A model generated the notes under the pieces. It saw nothing but the letters and a program-made list of their open reading frames with translations. It made no database searches and was not told the DNA's origin. Both the position numbers and the translations under genes were made by a program. A stretch of DNA of 64,000 nucleotides, from contig JAXLSU010000008.1 of NCBI GenBank assembly GCA_046330455.1, forward strand, positions 1 to 64,000, in the 5' to 3' direction. Shown one piece after another: positions 39,283 to 46,968 of this stretch (positions within the stretch are counted from its first letter, which is position 1; every line of letters starts with the position of its first letter). This stretch comes from CAVQXR01 sp046330455 (GTDB lineage: Bacteria > Actinomycetota > Thermoleophilia > Gaiellales > Gaiellaceae).

Positions 39283-40287
39283 ATGACGTCGGATGCCAGG
39301 TGGTTCGGAGGGATCGATCTCGGCGGGACGAAGATCGCCGCCGTCGTCACCGACGGTGAGGGAACGGCACGCGGAGACGCGAAGCGATCGACTCCCGTCA
39401 AGGGCAGCCCCGGGGACGTCGTCGCCGAGATGGCCCGCACGCTCGCGGACGCGACTCGGGCGGCGGGGCTGGAGACGGGCGACCTCGCGGCGGTCGGGGT
39501 CGGTGCTCCTGGCGCCGTCGAGCGGCGGACCGGCACGCTCCTGCGGGCGCCGAACCTTCCTGGGTTCGACGGTCCGTACCCGCTCGGCCCGGAGCTCTCG
39601 AAGCTCATCGGCGTACGCGTCGTCCTCGGCAACGACGTCGGGGTGGCGGTCGAGGCGGAGTTCGCGCTCGGCGCGGGTCGCCCGTTCTCGTCGCTGCTCG
39701 GAGTCTGGTGGGGCACGGGGATCGGCGGCGCCGTGATCCTCGGCGGCAGGCGCTGGCTGGGCAGAGGCGCCGCGGGTGAGTTCGGGCACACGGTCGTCAA
39801 GCTGAACGGTCGTCGCGAGCCGGGAGGGCTCGAGGGGACGGTCGAGGCCTATGCGGGCCGCGCCGCCCTCGAGCTCCGGGCGCGGGCGCTCGTGCGTCGC
39901 GGCGAGAAGACCGTGCTGTTTCGCCTGATGGAGAAGCGAGGACGCGCCCGGCTGTCGAGCGGCGTCTGGGCCGACGCGCTCGAGCGGGGTGACCCGATGG
40001 CGACCCGGCTGATCGGTCAGGCCGTCGAGGCGATCGGCGCCGGCGCGGCATCGGCCGTCAACCTGCTCGACCTCGAGGCGATCGTCGTCGGCGGCGGGCA
40101 GGGAGATCGGCTCGGCCAGCCGTACGCCGACCGGATCGCCGCGGCGATGCAGCCCCGCCTGTTCCAGCCGGAAAAGGCCCCGCCCGTGCTCGCGTCCGCG
40201 CTCGGTGACCTGGCCGGGTCGGTCGGCGCCGCCCTGCTGGCGAGGGGTACCGGGCGCCGGGCGCGAAGCCGCGCGACGGGCGCATGA
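39283..40287 (+). CDS. ROK-family sugar kinase/glucokinase-like protein, zinc cysteines missing
   Basis: A 334-residue ROK protein from the ATG at 39283 after AGGGAGAGCAGG. The phosphate-binding loop DLGGTKIAAV is at residues 10-19, the catalytic aspartate is in LGNDVGVAVEAE, and WWGTGIGGAVILGG follows. After GEFGHT the usual zinc-binding cysteine cluster of glucokinases is replaced by a stretch without cysteine (GRREPGGLEGTVEAYAGR). The likely reaction is ATP-dependent phosphorylation of glucose or a related sugar. No HTH is present, so it is not a ROK repressor. Confidence 0.82.
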   Translation: MTSDARWFGGIDLGGTKIAAVVTDGEGTARGDAKRSTPVKGSPGDVVAEMARTLADATRAAGLETGDLAAVGVGAPGAVERRTGTLLRAPNLPGFDGPYPLGPELSKLIGVRVVLGNDVGVAVEAEFALGAGRPFSSLLGVWWGTGIGGAVILGGRRWLGRGAAGEFGHTVVKLNGRREPGGLEGTVEAYAGRAALELRARALVRRGEKTVLFRLMEKRGRARLSSGVWADALERGDPMATRLIGQAVEAIGAGAASAVNLLDLEAIVVGGGQGDRLGQPYADRIAAAMQPRLFQPEKAPPVLASALGDLAGSVGAALLARGTGRRARSRATGA

Positions 40288-40384
40288 CCGGTCGGGCGAG
40301 CCCGGCCGCAAGTTTCATCGCCCGCGGTGCTCATGCAGGTACTGCGGCGACTCACCCCTCTCCGCACACCCCTCCCAGGTGCAC

Positions 40385-40423
40385 CCCCGGCGGGGGACAC
40401 GGCTCAAGTGTCCTCCGCCGGGG
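40385..40423 (+). promoter_or_regulatory. 16-bp hairpin between the ROK kinase and DUF1800 genes
   Basis: CCCCGGCGGGGGACAC (40385-40400) pairs with GTGTCCTCCGCCGGGG (40408-40423), one G-T wobble, around a seven-base loop. It sits 51 bases before the DUF1800 start. No T-run follows; it could end ROK transcripts or shape the leader of the next operon. Confidence 0.55.
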
Positions 40424-40473
40424 CCGAGTCATGAGCGGAGAGCCTGCATGCGAGAGCCCGGAGCGAAGCTGAG

Positions 40474-41850
40474 ATGACCGCGAGCGCGATCGTGTATCCG
40501 CCGGTCCCGGACGTCCCGCTCGAGCCGGCCCTCGAGCGGCTCTTCTGGCGGGCCGGGTTCGGCCCCTCGGAGTCCGATCGGAAACGGTTCCGGACGGAGG
40601 GGCTCGGGGCGGCGATCGAGCATCTCCTCGACCCGCCTCGCGGAAACGTCCTCCGGGGGCCCGAGCCGGTCGTCGACGACGGCGAGGGCCACGTGAGGCC
40701 CCTCCAGCCCGAGAGCGACGCGTATGGCTACACCGACATCGTCCTCTGGTGGCTCGACCGGATGGTCAGGACGCGGGCGCCGCTCGTCGAGCGGATGACC
40801 CTGAACCTCCACGACCACTTCGCAACCTCGAACGAGGATCTCGGGCAGTCGTCGCTCATGCTCCGCCAGAACGCGCTGCTCCGGCGCCACGCGCTCGGTA
40901 GCTTCGCGAAGCTCGCCCACGGCATGCTCGACGATCACGCCATGCAGTGGTGGCTGAACCTGATCGGGTCGGCGAAGGAGGCCCCGAACGAGAACTTCGC
41001 CCGCGAGCTGATGGAGCTGTTCACGCTCGGCGCCGGCTACACCGAGGACGACATCCGCGAGGCGGCGCGTGCGCTCACGGGCTATGAGTTCGACTGGAGC
41101 GGGGACGACCGCTCCGACCCGCGCAAGTACCGCTGGAACGCCAAGGCGTGGGACGCGGGCGTCAAGACCGTCCTCGGCCGGAGAGGCAAGTTCAGGCCGC
41201 ACGACATCGTGAACCTCTGTCTCGGGCATCCCCGGCACTCGCCGTTTCTCGTCTCGCACCTCTGGAGCTACTTCGCGCCGGGCGAGGTCCCCGGGGACGT
41301 GCTCTCGCAGGCGGTGGCAGCCTACGAGCGCTCGGGCCGGCGGCTGAAGCCCGTGCTCCGCGTCATCCTGCGGTCACGGGCCTTCTACGAGAACCTCGAC
41401 GAGCCCGATCTCGTGAAGCCACCGGTCGTCTTTCTCGCGGGGGCGATGCGGGCGACGGGAACGTACGTGCGCTCGGACGCGTGGGTCTGGCTCCTCGCGA
41501 ACATGGGGCAGCTGCCTTTCTACCCACCGAACGTCGGCGGCTGGGACCAGAACGAGTCGTTCCTCTCGACCGCCTCGAACAAGGCGCGCTGGGAGTCGAT
41601 CGCGTTTCTGCTCTACCAGCACCCGTTCGCCGACGAGGACGTCTCCCCGACCGAGGCGCCCGCCGCCGCGCTCGACGACTCGCGGCGGTTCGCCGGTGAG
41701 CCGTGGACGGGCGCCTCGACGGCCGCCAGGCTCGCGCGCTTTGCCCGCGAGACCGTTCCGGACTGGGACGGCGACACCCACACGGCCGCCGAACGCCGCC
41801 GGGTGCTCCGGCACCTCCTGCTCGCCGGCCCCGACGCCCAGGTGCACTGA
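40474..41850 (+). CDS. DUF1800 family protein
   Basis: A 458-residue protein of the DUF1800 family: LFWRAGFGPSESDRKRF near the N terminus, ERMTLNLHDHFATSNEDLG and the family core NENFARELMELFTLGAGYTEDDI (about residues 172-194), then GWDQNESFLSTASN late. DUF1800 genes are nearly always followed by a DUF1501 gene, as here (one-base overlap). They are thought to act on the cell surface or in envelope polysaccharide or secretion processes, but the function is unknown. No clear signal peptide is seen. Confidence 0.88.
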   Translation: MTASAIVYPPVPDVPLEPALERLFWRAGFGPSESDRKRFRTEGLGAAIEHLLDPPRGNVLRGPEPVVDDGEGHVRPLQPESDAYGYTDIVLWWLDRMVRTRAPLVERMTLNLHDHFATSNEDLGQSSLMLRQNALLRRHALGSFAKLAHGMLDDHAMQWWLNLIGSAKEAPNENFARELMELFTLGAGYTEDDIREAARALTGYEFDWSGDDRSDPRKYRWNAKAWDAGVKTVLGRRGKFRPHDIVNLCLGHPRHSPFLVSHLWSYFAPGEVPGDVLSQAVAAYERSGRRLKPVLRVILRSRAFYENLDEPDLVKPPVVFLAGAMRATGTYVRSDAWVWLLANMGQLPFYPPNVGGWDQNESFLSTASNKARWESIAFLLYQHPFADEDVSPTEAPAAALDDSRRFAGEPWTGASTAARLARFARETVPDWDGDTHTAAERRRVLRHLLLAGPDAQVH

Positions 41851-43256
41851 TGAGACGGCCCGAGGAGCTCACGCGCGCCTGTTCGGACTTCCGTCGCACC
41901 TCGCGACGTGCCTTCCTCGCGCGCGGGACGCAGACGATCCTCCCGATCCCGAACGGCCTGCTCGACGAGGGGGCGCAGACGTTCCTGGCCGCCCGTCGCA
42001 CCCGGCGTGAGTTCCTGCTCGGGGGCGTGGGCGCGCTCGTCGCGCTCGGCGCGATCGACCGGCTGAGCCCGTGGGAGCTCGTCGAGCGGGCGTCCGCCGC
42101 CGACGGGGCGGCCGACCCGATCCTCGTCAGCATCTTCCTGCCCGGCGGCAACGACGCCCTCAACACGCTCGTCCCCGTCAGCGGCCCCGACCGGGCCGTC
42201 TACGATGCCGGCAGGAAGCGGCTCGGGCTTCGCCCCGACCAGTGCCTCCCGGTCTCGGGCCAGCCCCACCTCGGCTGGCATCCGGCCGCAGCGGGCCTCA
42301 AGGGGCTCCACGACTCCGGCCGGATGGGCGTCTACCTCGCGGTCGACCACGCCCGCCCGGACTTCTCCCACTTCCACGAGACACGGGTCTGGCGGACGGG
42401 CGACCTCGACTACCAGCGAGCGACGACCGGCTGGCTCGGTCGGTACCTGGACGAGCTGGGAGGGCTCGACAACCCGCTTCAGGGCGTCGCGGTCGAGTGG
42501 TCGACCGACGACATCCTCGCGAGCCGCCGGGCTCCGAGCTGCGCGCTGTTCTCGCCCGGCGACTTCGACTTCTGGTCGCCCGACGTCTGGGACGGTGAGC
42601 GCATGCTCGACGCCTATCGCGACCTCGGCGCCGGTGCCCGGACATCGGCGCTGAGGCGGGCAGCGGAGGTCTCGCGCCAGTCCGTCGGCGTTCGGAGCGC
42701 CCTCACGCCGCTCCGCGAGGAGGACGCAAACGGCGGGGCCCCGGCGCCGCCCGTCCCGTACCCGGACACGGACACGGGTGCGGCCCTGCGCAACCTGGCA
42801 CGGATGCTCGGAGCAGGTCTCGGGATCCGCGTCGCGACCGTCCAGAGCGCCGGCATGTTCGACACGCACGAGGGCCAGCCCGACCAGATGCGGTTCAATC
42901 TCGACGACCTCGGGACAGCGCTGGCGGCGTTCCAGGCCGACCTCGAGTCACGCGGCCTGGCCGAGCGCGTCGTCACGCTCGTCTGGTCGGAGTTCGGACG
43001 CCGGATCGAGGACAACGACTCCCAGGGCACCGATCACGGCTCCGGTGGGGCAATCCTCCTCGTCGGGAAGAACGTGAATCCGGGCGTCGCGAACCCCGAG
43101 TGGGCGCTCGGGAGCGCGGCGGCCGCCGACGGCAATATCCCGGTTCAGCTCGACTTCCGCGCCGTCTACGCCGGGCTGCTGGAGCAGCATCTGGGCATGG
43201 AGGCGGCCCGGGTGCTTCCGGGGTGGACCGGCGCGGCCCTGCCCGTGATGCGCTAG
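41850..43256 (+). CDS. DUF1501 family protein with Tat signal
   Basis: A 468-residue DUF1501 (sulfatase/alkaline-phosphatase-fold-like) protein. A twin-arginine segment RRTRREFLLGGVGALVALGAI at about residues 49-69 (RR...FLLGG, then a hydrophobic run) predicts Tat export; an additional RRTSRRAFLARG occurs at the very N terminus, so the true start may be later. The mature domain begins DPILVSIFLPGGNDALNTLVP and contains DHARPDFSHFHETR and the metal-site-like WSEFGRRIEDNDSQGTDHG. It forms a unit with DUF1800. The role is unknown. Confidence 0.87.
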   Translation: MRRPEELTRACSDFRRTSRRAFLARGTQTILPIPNGLLDEGAQTFLAARRTRREFLLGGVGALVALGAIDRLSPWELVERASAADGAADPILVSIFLPGGNDALNTLVPVSGPDRAVYDAGRKRLGLRPDQCLPVSGQPHLGWHPAAAGLKGLHDSGRMGVYLAVDHARPDFSHFHETRVWRTGDLDYQRATTGWLGRYLDELGGLDNPLQGVAVEWSTDDILASRRAPSCALFSPGDFDFWSPDVWDGERMLDAYRDLGAGARTSALRRAAEVSRQSVGVRSALTPLREEDANGGAPAPPVPYPDTDTGAALRNLARMLGAGLGIRVATVQSAGMFDTHEGQPDQMRFNLDDLGTALAAFQADLESRGLAERVVTLVWSEFGRRIEDNDSQGTDHGSGGAILLVGKNVNPGVANPEWALGSAAAADGNIPVQLDFRAVYAGLLEQHLGMEAARVLPGWTGAALPVMR

Positions 43257-43288
43257 CCGACGCCGGCCGCCGCCGCTAGGCTCGCTGC

Positions 43289-44329
43289 GTGGACGTGCCG
43301 GCCGGCCTGCCGTTCCCGCCGATGGAGGCCCGGCTCGTGCGCGAGCTGCCGCAGGACGACGGATGGCAGTACGAGCCGAAGTGGGACGGCTTTCGCGGGG
43401 TGCTCGAGAACCTCGGCGGCGAGCTCGCCCTCTGGAGTCGCAACGCGCGGCCGCTGCTCCGCTACTTTCCGGAGCTGCGCCCGCTCGGAGAGCTGCTGCC
43501 TTCGCGGTCGGCGCTGGACGGCGAGATCGTGATCGAGCGGGGAGGGAGGCTCGACTTCGATGCGATGCAGATGCGCCTGCATCCCGCCGAGAGCCGGATC
43601 CGGCGCCTGTCAGGCGAGATCCCCGCGCAGTTCGTCGCCTTCGACCTCCTCGTCTGGGGTGGCGAGGACGTGTGGCGCCTGCCGCTCGAGGAGCGCCGGG
43701 CGCGCCTCGAGCGCCTGCCGTTTCGCAGCTCGCTCGCGAGCCGGGACCGCGCCGTCGCCACACGCTGGCTCGAGACCCTCGAGCTCGCCGGTTTCGACGG
43801 TGTCGTCGCAAAGCGCCTCGAGCTCGCCTACCTTCCGGGCTCGCGCGACGGGATGGTGAAGGTGAAGCAGCATCGAACGGCCGACTGCGTCGTCGTCGGC
43901 GCGAGGCGCGCCGAGGGTGAGGAGCGGCTCGCGACGCTTCTGCTCGGCCTCTACGACGGGGCGGGCGAGCTTCGCTACGTCGGGTCGGCGGCGATCGCGC
44001 CGAGCCGCCACGATGAGGTTGCCTCGCTCCTCGCGCCGCTTCTTTCCGGCGCTCCCGATCGGGGGTTCTCCGAGCCGAACCGCTGGGGAGGCGGCGAGCT
44101 CGAGGAGCTGGCCGTGCGTCCCGAGCTCGTCGTCGAGGTGCGCTACGACAAGTGGCAGGGATCCCGGTTCCGCCACGGGACGCGACTCCTCCGTGTTCGG
44201 CTCGACAAGGAACCGGCCGCGTGCACCGTCGACGAGGTCGTGCCGCTTCCGGGCCCGGGAGACCCCACCGTCGGCCAGCTCGTCCGCCAGGGCACGGGCG
44301 CCGGGGACGGCGCCGGCAGGGCCGGATGA
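43289..44329 (+). CDS. ATP-dependent DNA ligase (LigC/LigD ligase-domain type)
   Basis: A 346-residue ATP-dependent ligase. The adenylation lysine is K31 in EPKWDGFRG (motif I); DGEIVI and FVAFDLLVWGG (motifs III/IIIa), DGVVAKRLE (motif IV) and MVKVKQHRTADCVVVG (motif V) follow, then an OB-fold. Length fits stand-alone LigC, used in repair. Its TGA stop lies inside a palindromic repeat. A LigD-type polymerase is encoded 1.1 kb away on the other strand; Ku is not in the window. Confidence 0.9.
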   Translation: MDVPAGLPFPPMEARLVRELPQDDGWQYEPKWDGFRGVLENLGGELALWSRNARPLLRYFPELRPLGELLPSRSALDGEIVIERGGRLDFDAMQMRLHPAESRIRRLSGEIPAQFVAFDLLVWGGEDVWRLPLEERRARLERLPFRSSLASRDRAVATRWLETLELAGFDGVVAKRLELAYLPGSRDGMVKVKQHRTADCVVVGARRAEGEERLATLLLGLYDGAGELRYVGSAAIAPSRHDEVASLLAPLLSGAPDRGFSEPNRWGGGELEELAVRPELVVEVRYDKWQGSRFRHGTRLLRVRLDKEPAACTVDEVVPLPGPGDPTVGQLVRQGTGAGDGAGRAG

Positions 44330-44606
44330 GATCCGGCAGGGGCGGATGAGATCCGGCCCCTACAACCCACGGGGACTGCGGCCGCGCCGGTGACGGTGCC
44401 GCCAGAGCGGATGAGGCCCGGTCACGGCAACCCGCGGGGGCGGTGGCCGCGCCGGTGACCGTGCCGCCAGGCGGGATCGGGTCCGGCCGGGTCACGCCGC
44501 GGCCGGGACGGGGAACGGCGCCGCCAGGGCCGCCGGGCAATCCGTGACCGCAACACGTCGGCAGACGGTCGTGGTGATGGGGTAGGGGCGGGATCTCATC
44601 CCGCCC
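44319..44606. repeat. family A repeats in the ligase-lipoprotein gap
   Basis: Copies at 44319-44337 and 44339-44363 (reverse tag, arms GGGCCGGAT/ATCCGGC and GGGGCGGAT/ATCCGGCC) are adjacent, and a perfect forward copy lies at 44582-44606. The first contains the ligase TGA. Between them 44364-44581 is GC-rich with degenerate GGATGAGGCCCGG and CGGGATCGGGTCCGG fragments and no gene. Confidence 0.85.
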
Positions 44607-44631
44607 GCCTTCGTTGAAGGCCGGGTGGGAA

Positions 44632-44690
44632 CGCCGGGCTCCGCCCGGCTCCTCAGCGGGTCCGGCCCGGCCGAGCCGGGCCGTCAGCCG
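44632..44690. repeat. family B repeat at the 3' end of the lipoprotein gene
   Basis: CGCCGGGCTCCGCCCGGCTC, GCGGGTCCGGCCCGGCCGAG and CCGGGCCGTCAGCCGC follow in the same order as at 4729-4800. The repeat ends exactly at the stop codon of the minus-strand lipoprotein gene. Confidence 0.8.
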
Positions 44691-45392
44691 CTAGCCGAAG
44701 CCGAGGAAGCTGTCGGGGATCTCCTCCGGAGGCGTTCCGATCACGATCGCGATCTGCTTGCCGTCGGTGAGGGCGATGTCAGCTGGGTTTCCCTCGTAGA
44801 GCTCGCCGTCGACATAGATCGCGATCGTGGTCGCGTCGTTGCAGTACCCGCCGACGCAGCTCTCGTCGAGGGCGACTCCCCATTCGGTGAAGAACTCGCC
44901 GAGCGTGTTGTCGACACTCTCGGCCGACTCCGTGTGGAGCACCCCGGTGACGTCATGGGTGTGGAGCGGGGAGATGCAGCGCTCCGCGCACTCCTCGATC
45001 CCGCCGTACGCGGTCGTGCCGTCATCGAGCGTGCCGCTGTTGACGCCCGGGTTCTCGATGTCGATCCCGATGCCCGCCGGGACCTCGACCGGCTGCCCAT
45101 TGACGAACACGTCGAGGTGGGCATGGACGTGGTGCTTCAGGAGCTCCTTCACCTCGGGCTTCAGGCCCGCCGCGATCGTCAACTCCATCGGGTTCGGCGG
45201 CGCGGGCCAGGGAGCGGCGCCCTCGGCGGGAGTCGGGGCGGACGAGACCGGGGTCGTCGCGGTCGGAGCCGCCGTCTCGGCGCTGGTCGGAGCCGCTGCC
45301 TCCGTGCTCGCCGTGTCGTCTCCTCCTCCGCAGGCGGCGAGGATCGACGAGGCCGCGACGATCAGGCTTGCAGCCAGGAGCCGGCGAAGCAT
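44691..45392 (-). CDS. lipoprotein of unknown function
   Basis: A 233-residue protein from the ATG at 45392. The signal sequence MLRRLLAASLIVAASSILAAC has a lipobox ending at C21. A Thr/Ala/Pro-rich linker (residues 25-65) is followed by a globular domain with a histidine-rich HHVHAHLDVFVNG and four cysteines (EECAERC, ESCVGGYC) that could form disulfides or bind metal. The C terminus IVIGTPPEEIPDSFLGFG is conserved-looking. No family is recognised with certainty. Longer readings upstream of the lipoprotein start are shadow sequence. Confidence 0.7.
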   Translation of the reverse strand: MLRRLLAASLIVAASSILAACGGGDDTASTEAAAPTSAETAAPTATTPVSSAPTPAEGAAPWPAPPNPMELTIAAGLKPEVKELLKHHVHAHLDVFVNGQPVEVPAGIGIDIENPGVNSGTLDDGTTAYGGIEECAERCISPLHTHDVTGVLHTESAESVDNTLGEFFTEWGVALDESCVGGYCNDATTIAIYVDGELYEGNPADIALTDGKQIAIVIGTPPEEIPDSFLGFG

Positions 45393-45420
45393 CCGGGCCA
45401 CTGTACCGGGGCACGCACCC

Positions 45421-46434
45421 TCATGCTCCGCCCGGGCCGGCGGCCCGCGAGGGCTGGACCCGGGGCGGCTCCCCCGGCATCTTCGGGAAGTGGGGCGGGT
45501 AGGGGGCTTCGGCGAGCCCGCTGCGCTCGTCGCGCTCGACCCACTGAAGCAGGGCACGCAGGTCGCAGACGGCCTCGTCGATCCCGCGGTGGAGGTCGCC
45601 GAGCGCAGCGAACCGCGCCGGCAGCGAGGCGATCGTGAAGTCCTCGGTCTCGACGTCGGGGAGCTCGTCCCAGCTCACGGGGGCCGAGACGGTCGCATCC
45701 GGTCGGGCGCGCACCGAGTACGCCGACGCGATCGTGCGGTCGCGGGCGTTCTGGTTGTAGTCGATGAACACCTTCTCGCCGCGCTCCTCCTTCCACCAGG
45801 CGGTCGTGACGAGGTCGGGCAGGCGTCGCTCGACCTCGCGCGCGAACGCGAGCGCGCAGCGACGCACCTCGGGGAAGCTCCAGCCCGGCTCGATCCGGCA
45901 GAGGACGTGGATGCCGCGATTGCCCGAGGTCTTGGGCCAGCCGGTGAAGCCGAGCTCGGCGAGCACTTCTCGCACCGCGGCGGCGACTTGCTTCGCCTCG
46001 GCGAAGCCCGTTCCCGGCTGGGGGTCGATGTCGATCCGGAGCTCGTCGGGGCTCTCGACGTGGCCGCGCCGGGACGTCCAGGGATGGAAGTCGAGCGTGC
46101 CGAGGTTCACGGCCCAGATCACCTGCGCGACCTCGGTGACGCACAGCTCGTCCGCGTGCCGCCCCGACGGGAACCGGACGCGCACGGTCTCGATCCAGTC
46201 GGGATGAGCAGGCACCCGTTTCTGGTAGATGGCCTTGCCCTCGGCTCCGTCGGGGTGCCGCTTCAGCTGGGTGGGCCGCTCGTAGAGGGCCCGGACGATT
46301 CCGTCGGCCACGGAGAGGTAGTACCGGACGAGGTCGTGCTTGGTCTCACCGCGAGCGGAGAAGTACACCTTGTCCGGATTCGAGAGGCGCACGACGCGCT
46401 CCCCCACGGGCAGCTCGACGGACGGCGCGGCCAT
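45421..46434 (-). CDS. ligD: LigD-type DNA polymerase/primase domain protein
   Basis: A 337-residue stand-alone polymerase domain of the LigD (AEP primase) family used in bacterial end joining. It contains VRLSNPDKVYFSA near the start, the catalytic metal site RIDIDPQPG (about residues 132-140), KTSGNRGIHVLCRIEP and a late VFIDYNQNARDRTIASAYSVRA motif. It fills gaps and can add ribonucleotides at breaks. The ligase activity is encoded separately (43289-44329), unlike the mycobacterial fused LigD. Confidence 0.9.
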   Translation of the reverse strand: MAAPSVELPVGERVVRLSNPDKVYFSARGETKHDLVRYYLSVADGIVRALYERPTQLKRHPDGAEGKAIYQKRVPAHPDWIETVRVRFPSGRHADELCVTEVAQVIWAVNLGTLDFHPWTSRRGHVESPDELRIDIDPQPGTGFAEAKQVAAAVREVLAELGFTGWPKTSGNRGIHVLCRIEPGWSFPEVRRCALAFAREVERRLPDLVTTAWWKEERGEKVFIDYNQNARDRTIASAYSVRARPDATVSAPVSWDELPDVETEDFTIASLPARFAALGDLHRGIDEAVCDLRALLQWVERDERSGLAEAPYPPHFPKMPGEPPRVQPSRAAGPGGA

Positions 46435-46460
46435 GACCGAAACGCTACCGTGGAGTCGGG

Positions 46461-46658
46461 ATGAGCACCGAGGCCCCCTTCAGCGCCGAGGAGCTTCGCG
46501 AGGTCGCCCGGCGCGCGTTTGCGCTCGCCAAGGACGCCGACACGCCTGCGATGCGGATCGCGCTCGGCCTCTTCGGCGAGTCGGCCGAGAATCTCGTCAA
46601 GCGCATCCCGCAGCCGCGCGCCGAGCAGGCCGAGCCGCCCGCCGAGACCGTGAGCTAA
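46461..46658 (+). CDS. small hypothetical protein
   Basis: A 65-residue frame with an ATG at 46461 after GAGTCGGG. The sequence is amphipathic and helical: SAEELREVARRAFALAKDADTPAMRIALGLFGESAENLVKRI. No transmembrane helix or known motif. It lies divergent from ligD with a 26-base gap and ends 14 bases before tRNA-Gly. No family recognised; the even codon pattern and start context support translation. Confidence 0.6.
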   Translation: MSTEAPFSAEELREVARRAFALAKDADTPAMRIALGLFGESAENLVKRIPQPRAEQAEPPAETVS

Positions 46659-46672
46659 GCTCACGCGAGAGC

Positions 46673-46746
46673 GCGGGCGTAGCTCAGTTGGCTAGAGCGT
46701 CAGCCTTCCAAGCTGAGGGTCGCGGGTTCGAGTCCCGTCGCCCGCT
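46673..46746 (+). tRNA. tRNA-Gly (anticodon TCC)
   Basis: A 74-base cloverleaf. Acceptor arms GCGGGCG/CGCCCGC, D-arm GCTC/GAGC, anticodon stem TCAGC/GCTGA around CTTCCAA (TCC), T-arm GCGGG/CCCGT with a G-T pair around TTCGAGT. CCA is not encoded. 46747-46968 downstream has no gene; only GC-rich sequence is seen. Confidence 0.95.
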
Positions 46747-46968
46747 CTGAGAGACTGCCGGAGACCCCGCGGGATGGCTGTACCGGGGAGCGACGGCGCG
46801 CTACCGGCAAGCCCTCGGCAGGGCGACCTCGCGCACAGATGACGCGACCACCGTCGTCGACGGCCGCTTCCCCACCGACCACCGTGAGCAGAGCGGTGGC
46901 ACGAATCCCCTCGGGTACATCTTCATGGAGAGCAGGCGCCAGAGCATGGAGACCAGGCGGCAGAGAGG

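Noticed and set aside
46747..46968. A gene between tRNA-Gly and the Fe-S oxidoreductase
   Set aside because: Only shadow frames without start context or homology are seen.
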